NCBI GenBank assembly: GCA_016648135.1
Contig: JADDOH010004213.1
Span: 62,001 to 126,000, forward strand
Source of the DNA: Agrypnia vestita
Lineage: Eukaryota; Arthropoda; Insecta; Trichoptera; Phryganeidae
Direction of reading: 5' to 3'
DNA length: 64,000 nt
How positions within the stretch are numbered: the first letter of the stretch is position 1; each line of letters starts with the position of its first letter. Below are positions 10,962 to 22,109 of this stretch, in pieces. The position numbers and the translations under genes are program-made. Below the pieces are notes generated by a model. The model worked only from the letters and a program-made list of their open reading frames with translations, was not told where the DNA came from and did no database searches.

Positions 10962-11070
10962 ATGGGGTGAATAGAATCGGCTAATGGGGTATTAGAAATC
11001 TTAATGGGGTGAATGGAAAACTGTAATGGGACGAATGCAAACATGTTATGGACTGAATGTATAAAAGTTA
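10962..11070 (+). repeat. Degenerate ~22-bp tandem repeat, about 5 units
   Basis: Units begin ATGGGGTGAATAGAAT, ATGGGGTATTAGAAAT, ATGGGGTGAATGGAAA, ATGGGACGAATGCAAA and ATGGACTGAATGTATA, with spacing 22, 20, 22, 22. Divergence between units is large, so it is an old minisatellite. Confidence 0.6.
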
Positions 11071-11136
11071 ACGGTTAAAAAAATTAATAAATAAACAAAC
11101 CTAATTTAATTTAAAATTGCATAAATGTATAATATT

Positions 11137-11900
11137 TGTTAGTGATGATATCGACCTAATTGCGAATACTCCTGATGCTTTACGTAATGCCTTCATAAAT
11201 CTTTAAAGTTCTGCCAAAAACATGGGTCTCATAGTAAACCAGCAGAAGACCAAATACATGGCCGTAGGATGCACCCAACAAATCCCAAATCTCTCACGTG
11301 GAAGTCAAAATTTTGAAACGTTACAAAGATTTACATACCTAGGCTCCCTGGTACAAACAAAAATAATACTACTACTATAGTGGGCACAGGTCGCTGTTTT
11401 TTCCACCTATAAAAGCAGATAAAATCCAGACTGCTGTCCGGAAATACCAAGATATTGGTGTATAAAACGCTTACTAGGCCAGTGCTTACGTACGCAGCTG
11501 AGACGTGGATACTAAGAGGAATGAGCGAGCACTGGACGTTTTTGAAAGGAAAATTTTGAGGCGTATCTTCGGACCGGTTATAGAAAATGGACCTTGGCGC
11601 AGACGTTACAACAATGAGCTCTTTATTCTGTTTAAGGAGCTAAACCTCACAAAATTCATAAAACTGGGAAGACTTCGGTGGCTAGGTCGTGTGGAGAGAA
11701 TGTCCGAGCATCAAGCACCAAAGTTTCTGCTGAACTCAAGGCCGATAGGGCGAAGGAGCTTAGGAAGGCCAAAATTAAGATGGAGCGGCCACGTCCTCAA
11801 AGACATTTCTGCCTTGGAGCTTCTGAACTGGAAAGGGCTGGCACTATACCGAGATGAGTGGAGAAGACTCTTGAGGAGGCTAAGACCCACCAGGGGTTGA
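11137..11900 (+). pseudogene. Non-LTR retrotransposon ORF2 remnant (end of RT and C-terminal region)
   Basis: The first part (about 11137-11350) reads SDDIDLIANTPDALRNAF then SAKNMGLIVNQQKTKYM and FETLQRFTYLGSLV, the end of a reverse transcriptase including the degraded Y-x-DD box (here SDD). After a frame break at about 11350-11480 the 11505-11900 frame gives KILRRIFGPVIENGPWRRRY, RLRWLGRVERMSE, GRPKLRW and WRRLLRRLRPTRG, the standard C-terminus of jockey/RTE-like insect LINEs. The copy is 5'-truncated and frameshifted. Confidence 0.8.
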
Positions 11901-12189
11901 GTGATGATGATGATAATGCTTATTAAGTTATTATTCGCAATAATTTAACAACATTATTTAAGGTTTCAACAAAATATAATAAATTCTATACTTTTGAATA
12001 GGTACAAAATTCTCAAAACAGAAAGAACTTTATCGAAAAATCGAAATAAAACCCAAGTTGCCCCAATATTGGCTTACAAAACTTTACAAACATAGGTACA
12101 CAGTTATTTTATTATAAAATATGAAACATACATTTTTTTAAATAAGTATAAAACTTTTACTGCGCGCCTAAAATATTAATATATATTTT

Positions 12190-12372
12190 TTTTTAAATAG
12201 AGATGTGAACACGGAATACGTGTCACATCAATATTCTTACTATTTTCAAACTAAGCTAAATGCTTGTGCTATGAAAATAGGACTAACTTGCTAGTCTGGA
12301 GTGAAGTTCGAACCCGCAACCTTTGGATCACGAGGCCAGAGTCGTAACTACAATACCAACAAGCTACTCATT
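12190..12372 (-). repeat. tRNA-derived SINE, copy 1
   Basis: Read on the minus strand it starts with a tRNA-like head (TAGCTTGTTGGTATTGTAGT as A-box region, GCGGGTTCGAAC as B box) and ends in an A-rich tail (plus-strand T run at 12187-12196). The body includes GCACAAGCATTTAGC and ATTGATGTGACACG. It is clearly the same family as 50752-50940, sharing head, body (GGAATACGTGTCRCATCAAT) and tail. Confidence 0.8.
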
Positions 12373-12379
12373 TTTTATT

Positions 12380-13250
12380 AAGTGTATCTTTAAAACGGGA
12401 TTTGTTTTAGAGTTTGGTGCATTTAAAATTCTCTTGGACGCTTTACCTAGACCACTTAACATGTACAGGACATAAATAGGCTAAACTTTTAAGCACCTAT
12501 TGTCTTTTACGATAAAACATTTCGATAAAACATTTACGATAAAACATTTCTCTCAAAACTAACGTAAAGGAGGGTACAGAATTGGTGCGAAGATAGCTTC
12601 AATCATTATACCTATTGTATTTGTACGCATGGCAGAATGATTGACTAATACATAGCTACATAGCAGCCTTAACTGCCAAATAGATTTTTAAGATTATTGA
12701 TAAAAAATGCTTTTATGTTTCACATTTCTTTTCGCCTCCATGACATTCTTTCCATTCCACCATAATGTTAAACATAATGTAAAAAAAAACTTTGCTTAGT
12801 TTTTAAATTAAGAAATTAAAATTAATTTTAAATTTATTAACACAGAAGCACCATTAAATTAGTAACCTTGAAGACAGAAGAACGATACGTTAAGTGATAC
12901 GAAATACCTTCACAAATTACTAAAATTCTAAATTATATTAACTTCAACTGGATCATTAGAGAACAAACTACGGCGAGAACTCTATAAATAATCGTGTTCT
13001 TGACACGCATATCACGGCTTTTGCAAATTTCAACATTTTCTGTTTGAGTTTCGAAAAGTTTACTAACTTTGTTAGAGATAATCTTGGGAGATGACATATT
13101 TCCCCTCACACATGCGGACGTGCATGCGCACACACATGCATACATTCGCAAACACCAACTTACCAAATAACTACGGGAATAATTACTTAACCGACACATA
13201 CATATATTCACTCCTGTTAAAATATGGTTTCTTGTAATTGGCCAAAGACT
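12380..13250. other. Intergenic, no gene recognised
   Basis: AT-rich. A short direct repeat, ACGATAAAACATTTC, occurs two to three times at 12508-12550. The minus-strand frame 12933-13211 has no recognisable domain and overlaps a CACA/TGCA-rich stretch at 13107-13150. Confidence 0.35.
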
Positions 13251-13257
13251 TTACCTA

Positions 13258-13672
13258 ATGGAGAAGTTTTTTTTTCAACTGATGGAAATGAAAATTTGAG
13301 TAAAATTGAACAATGATCTGAAAGTAAAATTAAGATATCTCATAAACTAACAAAGTTATAGAATTTTAAATTTGCGTTTTGCATGAATAATTCAGTTCCG
13401 TCCGGTGGAGTCGCGTGACGTCATCTCTCGTACCCGGTGTACATCGCAGCCGGAGCGGCGCCCGGCTGTGCGAACATGTGACGTCACAAGCGAGTTGGAA
13501 GTTAATCATTCCGCGCTAAAATACACTAACTTTAATATTTAATATATAAATTCTCTGTTATTTGTTGACAGATTTCAACCATTTTTTCACCAATTTATTA
13601 TTTTTGGTCTATATTTTAGTTAAATATTATATTACAACATATTACATTATCAGCTCTATGAAACTTCTCCAT
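13258..13672. mobile_element. MITE with TA target site and two internal CRE palindromes
   Basis: TA at 13256-13257 and 13673-13674 flanks inverted ends ATGGAGAAGTTT and AAACTTCTCCAT. The centre (about 13385-13510) is much more GC-rich and holds GTGACGTCA twice (GCGTGACGTCATC and TGTGACGTCACAAG). No coding capacity. TA duplication suggests a Tc1/mariner-mobilised element. Confidence 0.7.
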
Positions 13673-13674
13673 TA

Positions 13675-15285
13675 TATCACTGATGTATGTGAATATCACT
13701 GATATAGTTATCGTCGAATAATAATAATAATCTGTCCTAATTTCAGCTACAGATTCGTGTAATAAGTATCGAAAAGGTATCTTTTCACTTCTTTACTGGA
13801 TCTAGAAAACTTCTTAACTAGCATGTCGGACCTTACACTAATACCTCTGTTGTCTTTCGATATCCTTAATGTCACATGTAATGTAAGATATTTAATGTTG
13901 CTACAGAACTCCAGAGGTTGAATAATCGTAGATTCCTCGTCATATCTTACTTTAGAGAAAAAAAATACTGTTTTAATTCATCAACTTCATCAATTCATCT
14001 GTTCCCGACATATACTGGTCTAGTTTCGTAATAATAGAAATTCTATCTCCCTGGAAAGCAGTTTGGTAACCCAAAACTTTCTAACTTGACATACGGATGC
14101 CTACGTTCAATTTAGGCTTTCACATTTACCCAAATATAACATCTGCTTATGGTAGAGCAGATACGTAAGTATTTTCTTAGGTATTAAAGTACTTCTTGAG
14201 AATTTTGAATTTATTATTGAAGTCCGAAATGAGTTTATTTATACATACAAGTATACACAGAAATTAATATTTTATGTATTACCGTTTCTTCTAAAATATT
14301 TCATTCATAAGCTAATTTTTAAAACATTAACCCTTTACCAAGAATTTGTCAAATGTTGTACGTATTTGAAATTAATTCTGTTCTTATTATGTGCTTGTTA
14401 ATTTATTGAAAAAAAAATGTTTTTAAAAATTTGAATATAGAATTATTTGGTGTATATTGGTGTTTTTATATTTTATTTTAAAAACATAAACGTAAAACGG
14501 CTATGAGGTGGGGAGATGTTCGAAAAAAGGAGCAGTTTTTTAGAATGAGTTGTCTAAATAGATACGGAGCGTTGTGTTCTTTTGTTTGGAATGCTCGAAA
14601 ATTTTTCTCTTTGGCTGTGCATAATCAAATTTCATTCGTGTTTTCATTCAATATAGGTGTATTTCTAACGATAAAATCGCCAGTGAAAGTGAATTTTAAA
14701 AGGTTTGCATGCTTTTGTGAATTCTCTCGGAATATTTTGAAACAGCTAAACGTAATTTCCAGCGATAAAAAGTCAGCTTATTTAGTCGACAAAGGTGAAG
14801 GAATTCGGAGTAATTATTACAATATGTCGGCGCAAGTTAATCAGTTTGGTTCCGAAAAAAGATTGTTTTTGGAAGACTGTCTTTTATTGTTGGTCGATAC
14901 GCTTATATATTTTGATGTGCACCGTGATTTTTTAGTATAGTTCTACTAGTGAAATAGAAACTGAAAGAGAAACGATCACCGTGATTGTGACTACGATTTT
15001 CTGATTGGTATTTGATTGTATCCATGATCGATAGTACTCCTACCACAACACTTACCAACCATCGTTGGAATTGCACATCAATCACAAATGTCTCATCTCT
15101 ACATTCTACATCGTACTTTGTTTGTCTCCTTCCTTCACGATCCTGGGCCTTGTTCAGTATGAACCAGTGTGGCGAGGCTCCACCATTTCACAGCAAAATT
15201 TTGAAGACGAATGAGCAAGACCGATATGGGAGCTTTCGCTCATAAAATGGTCCTGGTTAAGCGGTTGGTACCATTCACAACCAAG
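13675..15285. other. Intergenic with one unrecognised 145-codon frame
   Basis: The plus-strand frame at 14503-14940 is the longest here, but its product (starting MRWGDVRKKEQFF) has no motif I recognise and no intron signals consistent with a gene. It may be part of an unknown repeat. Confidence 0.3.
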
Positions 15286-15289
15286 AGAT

Positions 15290-15610
15290 GGGGCGTCTTC
15301 CTATTATTCTTTAATCATTTATTTTCTTCTGAATGATGAGTTGGTTTAGACTATATTTTGGTCCTCTCATAACCTGTCCGAGATACTCCAGCTTTCTTAT
15401 CTAGATAGTCCGCAGCACTTCTCAGTCTTTTTCCATATCCCGGAGGACTTCAACATTAGTCACTCTATCCACCCAGGAAACAATCTTATCAGTTACAATC
15501 TCAGAATAATCAGTTACAATGTCATATAAATCTTACATAACGGTTACACGATCGCGGTTATAATTATGACTTTGCCCATCACTAGTATGGAGTTCAAGAA
15601 GAATGCAGAT
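15290..15610 (-). repeat. Non-LTR retrotransposon fragment (family A), degraded
   Basis: On the minus strand this gives pieces such as WVDRVTNVEVL, EKD-R-VLRT and LEYLG-VMRGPKY, with stops and frame changes between them. It is the C-terminal part of a LINE ORF2 related to 28580-28950 (shared plus-strand text GATGAGTTGGTTTAG and ATACTCCAGCTTTCTT) and to 61950-62170. Confidence 0.6.
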
Positions 15611-16436
15611 ATTCTTTTGTCTCGTAGCGCTATACAGGATTCATTACAACGCCACATTTTATTTTTCATTTACTTTTTATGGCTGTAAACTTAAATTGAC
15701 TTATGAAACTCCTAAAATATTACGTGCAATAGAGTATCACTAATGTTTTATGAATTGCCTAATCTTAGGTGTTTAAACGTTCCTTGATATAAGATATAAT
15801 AATGAAGCAGTTTGTCGTTTTCTTGAAAAATATTGTAAAAGAATTTAACGTTTTTTCACATTCTGTGCTCCACGAATCTACAATATATTGCTATCATATT
15901 ATAGGGTTAAAAGCAAAAGAATTGTTTAAACAGAAGTTAACCAAATGGATATTAAACGTAGGTGGACTTCAAAAGAAAGCAATGTGTCAAATGTGACAGC
16001 TTAGATTCCAATGCAACATGTTTTTGTGGCTATTATATTTCAAATACCTACTGTAAATAGCAATTTGATTTTTTTCTGATGTGATGTGAATTATTAATTT
16101 AGTGCATTTTATAAGTATCATACACTAATTGTAACCTAATTTCAAAAACAGTACAGGTAGTTGCTTTGGAGCAGACTAGTCTAGTTAAGCTTATTCTTAT
16201 TCTTATTCTATGTAATAAATAATTTTGAATTAAAAAATTTAAAAAATTAAAATAATTGTTCAATTTCACAATTTCAACTAAAAATGTACATTATTTTAAT
16301 AAGTCCTAATATTTTCAATAATAATTGTACAATATAATATGTATATACTCTTACGTTCTTTCTCTTTATATAAGAAGAACACAACCCTTGTTTTTTACGG
16401 AGGCTGAACATACGGTTTCCGTATTCGTGGCATTTC

Positions 16437-16750
16437 TCAGGAATTTTTAATAGAATTAAATAAGGGTCGCTCAGGTGGTTTAGACATGTTGAGCGAATGA
16501 ATGAGGAAAGAATGATAAGAAATATTTATAATGCAAGTGTTGACAGTGCCAGAAAGAGAAGGCGATCGCGGAAGACGTGGCACGACCAGATTAACCAGAT
16601 ACGTGAAGATGGTCCCGTTAGAAGCCTCAACAACCGTCGAGCTTGCATGCGAAGATGTATGAACGTGGATGAGGTGAGAGTTGTTTATCAAGACAAGAGA
16701 GTTTGGCGCTCTATCCTCTCTGCTTACCCCCACGGGGAAATGGTGTGATG
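16437..16750 (+). pseudogene. Non-LTR retrotransposon ORF2 C-terminus (family B), best copy in window
   Basis: The translation around 16470-16748 reads WFRHVERMNEERMIRNIYNA, then KRRRSRKTWHDQINQI and NRRACMRRCMNVDEVR, then VWRSILSAYPHGEMV. The RHVERM and GR/RPRKTW-D type motifs mark the end of RTE/jockey-like ORF2 proteins. Only the 3' end is present, as expected from 5' truncation. Confidence 0.7.
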
Positions 16751-16982
16751 GTAAGTAAGTCTCAGGAATAGTTACCCCACGAATAGCGATAAAAGCCTTT
16801 ACTATAGATACCTATGTATGTTACTTTATTTCAATTTTGAACATATCGAAATTTTTTTATTTGTTTTACTATCTTAAATCATCCGTTTTTTTTCGGAAAA
16901 TGTTGAAAAAAAAAATTAATTTTTGTCTCAAACAATTTTTTAAAAATATTATTTGAAAATATAGAGTAAATCGGATAATTTT

Positions 16983-17249
16983 TTATTAGTCAATTAGAAA
17001 AGACAACCAGAAAAATCAAATAACGAAAAAATATTTTAACTGCTAGCGGGATTCGAACCAACGGACCTCCATTCTATCCGGGGATGGCGCGTTATCCAAT
17101 TTCGCCACGGCACTTTGGTCAAGTGGCGAAATTGGATAACGTGCCATCCCTGGATAGAATGGAGGTCCGTTGGTTCGAATCCCGGTAGCAGTTAAAATAT
17201 ATTTTGGTTAATTTGTTTATTCTGTATGTCTTTTCTAATTGATTAATAA
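16983..17249. repeat. Long palindrome made of two head-to-head tRNA-like sequences
   Basis: The left arm (16983-17113) and right arm (17121-17249) are inverted copies: each has TTGGTTCGAATCCCG (B box), AATGGAGGTCCG, GATAGAATGG and GTGGCGAAATTGGATAACG (A-box region), followed by ...TTAAAATAT and TCTAATTGA in the outer arm. Spacer is about 10 nt (GGCACTTTGG...). Homology extends beyond the tRNA-like part, so the whole repeat was duplicated, not just a tRNA gene. Neither copy is certain to fold as a functional tRNA. Confidence 0.75.
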
Positions 17250-17259
17250 AAATTTGTTT

Positions 17260-18045
17260 AATAATTCACAGAACCTTATTCTGAAATTGCAACATCACAA
17301 TAATAATATGATTTCTTTAATACATATAAATCGGATAGTTTAAGATACTAAAACGAAAATCGTTTTTTTTGCAAACTCAGCAGTATACATTGGGACCGTC
17401 AATATTCTTATTTTTCTCATTCTTATTCAAAAATGGATTATACTTTTTAATTTATCGGATTTTTTCTTCCTGTAATTAAAAATATAAAATGACATTTTGG
17501 GTAGGAAAAAAATATACGAGGATGAGAGATCTGATTCTGGCTCTGTTTACGCTATTTGTGTTAATACTTATTGATATCAGTTTTCTCGAATCACAGAACC
17601 ATTGATGTCATACTGAACAAGAAAAATCCATTATGTAGTGACCCGGTACGAACCAATTCGAGAAATTTATAGCAAAAAATATATCTTCAAAAGGTACGCG
17701 CGCGGACAAAGGTGGGCCAAGGGTAGTTTCAATGCTGGTGGAGACTTGAAGGGTAGGAAATATTCCTAACAGGCTCTTCAAAGGGATGTCATGGACTGAA
17801 AATTTCACATCATTGAGTTGAAAGCGCCAATATATGTAAATACAGAATATTTCCTCGGCATCCGTAGTGCTTTAAAGTGAAAATATATCTCTTAGATAAA
17901 CTGAAAAATTTCTCAGGGTTTTTCAGGCTTTTAGAATCTTACGGCTAGAGTTTTCTGGGATATTCAGATTCAGATAATTTTCGTGAATTTGCGTCTACTA
18001 TCAGGGCTGATTTGTTCCAAAAAACTAACTAACTAACGAACCATC
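17260..18045. other. Intergenic, no gene recognised
   Basis: AT-rich up to 17600, then mixed composition. The minus-strand frame 17608-17808 has no recognisable motif. Confidence 0.3.
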
Positions 18046-18049
18046 ACAC

Positions 18050-18400
18050 TGTATGACGGCAGGGTTGGGCAGAGAAGATAGAACGCCATATTCCTCTATC
18101 CTGGCACACCCATTTTGCTTCGACTACATTCAAACATCTTCTCATACATGTACTACGGTTGTTGAGGCTTTTAACAGGGCCATCCTCTAATATGTGTAGT
18201 ATCTGATCATGTCAGGTCTTTCGCTGGCGCCCTCTATTCCTGTTGTGTTCGACACTCGTCCTATATATCAAACCATCCTTTCCTCGCTCATACGTTCTAC
18301 ATGACCAAACCATCTCAGCATTCCTTTCTTTGTTATTTTTTTCCGAAACTTCATAATATCCCAGAAAACTCTTACCAGAAGATTCCTAGGTATGCTGTCT
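18050..18400 (-). repeat. Non-LTR retrotransposon 3' end (family B), minus strand
   Basis: Plus-strand text CTATCCTGGCACACCCATTT, CATCTTCTCATACATG, TGTTGAGGCTTTTAACAGG and TACATGACCAAACCATCTCA is the inverted equivalent of the family-B ORF2 C-terminus at 16437-16750, including the reverse complement of the RHVERM region. Frames are broken. Confidence 0.55.
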
Positions 18401-18689
18401 TAATTTACGGGTCTTTATTCCAATTTCTTGTTTTTACTTTAATTATTCGGCGCTGCAGAATAAATTGAATCGACGACTTCGCACAGAATTATCCGGCAGT
18501 AGATGGAACAGTGACATAACACCACAAAATGAAAACACCTGTCTCTGACACGGTATCACCACACACTTAATTAAGTCATACACACCCTGCTTTCGACACG
18601 GTACTGCAATCCAGTACTTAACTTAACACAATCTTGGACACACCCTGACTACGGTACGGTATTTCAAGGCAATACTTAAACTACCCATC

Positions 18690-18800
18690 AACACTCAATT
18701 CATCACATCATCCCTGATGATGGACCCTGCAATGGAATCTGAAACGTCGGTCAGAGAAGTCACATATACACGGAAATATCCCAAAAAACTATACACAGAA
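18690..18800 (+). repeat. Single-arm copy of the GATGATGGACCCTGCAATGG repeat
   Basis: CCTGATGATGGACCCTGCAA followed by GAAACGTCGGTCAGAGAAGT, CACATATACACGG and AATATCCCAAAAAACTATAC matches the right arm of the fold-back elements at 21236-21448 and 23386-23625. The CTGATGA and GAAAC boxes are both intact here. Confidence 0.65.
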
Positions 18801-19221
18801 ATCAAAGAAAATAAATCAACTTCATATTTATTTCTGTACATTTTAAATTGACAGAGACTTCTTCAATTTTATATAACGATTTTAAAATAATCTTGATAGT
18901 CGTAGAAACGACCCGAAATCTCCAGGCGCTGGCGCGGGGCGGCAGATATACATAACACGCCACCGGGCAACCAGGAAGTTCCAAACTGAAAACTGCGATC
19001 AATGAATGACATAATACGCGTGATTTTTTCAAGTGATAATTTTCGGGTGCAAAAATTCTTGTGAATTTTGTTATTAAAACTTCCAAATTAAGTTAAACAT
19101 TCGCTGAATATGTGAATGTGATGCTGGTGGTTCGTACCAACCGAGACTCGGATTAATTTAGACAGGTTACTTTATTTTCTTCAGGGTTCTAAAAATTTGA
19201 AAGTAACGATAGACCAAGAGG

Positions 19222-19490
19222 ATGGAGTGCCACATCTCTCATCTCATCTCTCGCCTCATACACATTCATACATCTTTTCAATCAAGCTTGGTTATTATTA
19301 AGGCTTCAAACAGGGCCATCTTCCAGTATCTGGTTTACCTGGTCATCCGAAGTCTTCTGTTGCCTCTATTTCATGATACATCGTGCAATTTTCTTATCAT
19401 CCACTTAAGCGATTACACTTTGATTGATAACTTTCTTAATAATTTCAACATTGTTGCAACACATTCTGCGCTGTTCATTCGAGCAACATA
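19222..19490 (-). repeat. Non-LTR retrotransposon 3' end (family B), minus strand, second copy
   Basis: Plus-strand text GAGTGCCACATCTCTCATCT, CATACATCTTTTCAATC, AAGGCTTCAAACAGGGCCAT and GGTCATCCGAAGTCTTCTG follows the same order as 18050-18400. The frame is degraded. Confidence 0.5.
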
Positions 19491-20460
19491 GAAAGGGTTC
19501 AGCATGGATATATCATGTTTATTAATTTCAAGCTACACGCATGTTGTAGATCTGAACTACAATGTTTTAATAAAGAATTTAAATAAGCTCCATCTACTAA
19601 AACAAAATTTCTGTCTTCACTTATCTTTTTTGAATAGTTGATGGCTTTTTATATTGTCCTGAAGTAAATAACTACATCGATAATGTATCATTTTCATTCA
19701 AAACATAAATTTTCATTGAAAGCTTGAGAATACAAATTTCCAAATAATAATAATTTCGAATGTCCGACCGTAACTTCCTATCCGATTGCTGATCTCATTC
19801 CATTTTCAAAATTGGTATGATTTCAAATTTGTTATTAAATAAAATAAAAACATAGACTTTTATAAAATACTCGGAACTCGATTTGTTATAATATTTCATA
19901 ATGAAAAGTATGTTTATATTTATATATAGTTCTCTTTCTTTTTCCTTAATTTTTGCTATATATTTTTTTAATTTGCTATTTTCTTTATTTATTGCTCTTT
20001 TCTTAATTTGCTTAAAATTTTTAACTTTGTACTGAAAAATTATTTTATGTTGTTTTTTGTACTTAATTGTTTTCGTTTTTTATCTCTTATGTTTATAAAT
20101 TGAATAATATTTTGTAATAGTGTAACTTACAATTGTAAAAATGAACCTACAGACAAACGTCTTTTTAGTCTTTTTGTGGGACTAAATATTATAAAATGTA
20201 AAGAAAATAAATAGAAAAAAAAAATGAGTGCATTCATTACTATATCGCATATGTCATTTGTATTAATCATTAATCAGTTCAATGTATAATTCTCTACGTC
20301 ACAATTTCCGTCACTAATGCTACTAGATGGCACAAATAATAATGAGGTATAAGAATCAAAAAAGCATAATTAATAATAATAATTAATAATATCCATTCCT
20401 AACATCATCTAGATACCGCTGTTCTCACGCCCTTAACTGGCTGCCGAAATTTATAAAAAA
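19440..20460. repeat. ~1-kb dispersed repeat, partner at 29440-30330
   Basis: Collinear matches with 29440-30330 include ATTCGAGCAACATAGAAAGG / ATTCGAGCAATATGGAAAGG, GAACTACAATGTTTTAA / GAACTATAATGTTTTAA, GATTTCAAATTTGTTATTAA / GATTTCAAAATTATTATTAA, GTCACTAATGCTACTAGATG / GTCACTAATGCTATCAGATG and GCTGTTCTCACGCCCTTAAC. Divergence is considerable. No coding domain was recognised, so class is unknown. Confidence 0.6.
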
Positions 20461-21220
20461 AATTGTCATTTTTTACTGGTTAAAGCTACTTATTTTCATG
20501 TTTCTTTTAATAAAACAACCGCATTTTAAAATGAATATTCTTGCACCCAATTTAACGAAAATATCAAATGCAAATTTTTCACTTTACAATGTAAAATAGT
20601 AATGGAGAATCACAAAGACAATCTTTTGGTACCTCGTAGAACTAACAATGTAAAAAAAGGCATTGTTTGAAAAGGTCCTATCGTAACACCTTTGTAGATG
20701 CGCAAGTATCAATCTTATTCCATTGTGGTCTTTGATCTGGCGTAATTGCAGAACCTATTTTTAGTTTGCTAGAGGAATTCTTGTTAGTACCAAATTATTG
20801 AGAAATTCTTGAAGATATGCCAGATAATCCCTTGATTTATAGCTTGCTTCAGTAACTACATTTTTATTGACAGTCTCTTCTCCGAGCGTATGTCTGGAAC
20901 TTTGTTGATCACTTCGAAATACTAGGAATTTGTGATATTGTATTCTCATTATTGCATTTTTTCAATGAATATTCGATTAAAATTGAAACTGCAACAAGTA
21001 TGTGTACCTAATACAAACATTTAATAAACTACTTAATTTATTACTTGCTATTTGCGTACATTGCAGAGAGACAATAGTGAAATCACATGTTCAGCGTCAA
21101 AAAGAGCATCGAAAGAGAAATAAATCGAAAAACAACTTCAAAGTGCGAAAAAAATACGAAAATATACAAATATAAACAATCTACATCTCCATATCGAATT
21201 ACATTCGGAATTGAAGAAAA
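20461..21220. other. Intergenic, no gene recognised
   Basis: AT-rich, no motif-bearing frame. The minus-strand 20761-20949 frame has no recognisable product. Confidence 0.3.
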
Positions 21221-21235
21221 GGCCTAAGGAACGTC

Positions 21236-21448
21236 CTTAGGTTTTCACGGCCGTTCAGAATCTTCTGTGTATAGTTTTCTGGGATATTCTGCCGTGTATA
21301 TGTGACCTCTTTGGCCAACGTTTCGGATCCCATTGCAGGGTCCATCATTCACATCAGCCCTGATGATGGACCCTGCAGTGGGATCCGAAACGTTGGCCAG
21401 AGAGGTCACATATGCACGGCAGAATATCCCAGAAAACTACACACAGAA
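21236..21448. mobile_element. Fold-back element with 15-bp target duplication (copy 1)
   Basis: GGCCTAAGGAACGTC occurs immediately left (21221-21235) and right (21449-21463), a 15-bp target-site duplication. Between them the arms are inverted copies: TTCTGTGTATAGTTTTCTGG...GGCCAACGTTTCGGATCCCA on the left and TGGGATCCGAAACGTTGGCC...CCAGAAAACTACACACAGAA on the right. The left arm has an extra terminal block CTTAGGTTTTCACGGCCG. The right arm contains CTGATGA, a GGACCC/GGGATCC hairpin and GAAAC. No ORF. Variable-length duplications and inverted joined copies fit Penelope-like elements, but that class is inference. Confidence 0.75.
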
Positions 21449-21469
21449 GGCCTAAGGAACGTCGTTCCT

Positions 21470-22105
21470 GATGGAGGTCCCCCGACTGAATACTTTTTTT
21501 TTCACCTAAAGAATTTAATGATTATTTTTATTTTTACGCCAAATCCATCAATGTTGTGATAGATCAAACAATCGGGATGCGACACGTAATGGCTTGGGTA
21601 ATGGTGGATTAAATTACCTGTTTTCATACCTATTCAAGTACCTGTAACGCGTTTCAAAATCAAATGAAAATTTCGTACATTTTTAGCATTTTTTATGACC
21701 ACCAAAATGTTATACTCACTCTTGAAAGAAAATTATTATTATTATATCTCCAGGTAAAATCCTTTTAAACAATACAGATAAAAATAATATTTTAGATAAT
21801 TCAGGGATTTATCAATTAACTTGTAACTAGTGTCAATCATGTTATATAATTTTAACATAAGAAGATAAAACATATGAGATACGCTTAATATAATAATAAC
21901 TTTCGAATAAATCCTTAGATTCCAAACATAATTTTAATATAAAAACGGGGGTAAAAATATCAAATACTTATGATAAAGGGTTAAAACTTAATAATATGGA
22001 ATATTTTCTATTTGTAAAGCCTTAAAAAACAACATTCTTCTAATCAATAATCAAATAAATTTCCTCTGCAATCCTGTGTTGAATTAAAATTATCAGATAA
22101 AACCC
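21470..22105. other. AT-rich intergenic, nothing recognised
   Basis: No coding frame or clear repeat boundary was found in this interval. Confidence 0.3.
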
Positions 22106-22109
22106 AAGT

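Noticed and set aside
14503..14940. 145-codon plus-strand frame
   Set aside because: No recognisable domain, no coding-like neighbour or splice context; could be a repeat or chance.
17042..17191. Two functional tRNA genes
   Set aside because: A/B-box-like parts exist, but I could not pair a full acceptor stem and the homology continues into flanks, so a repeat is more likely.
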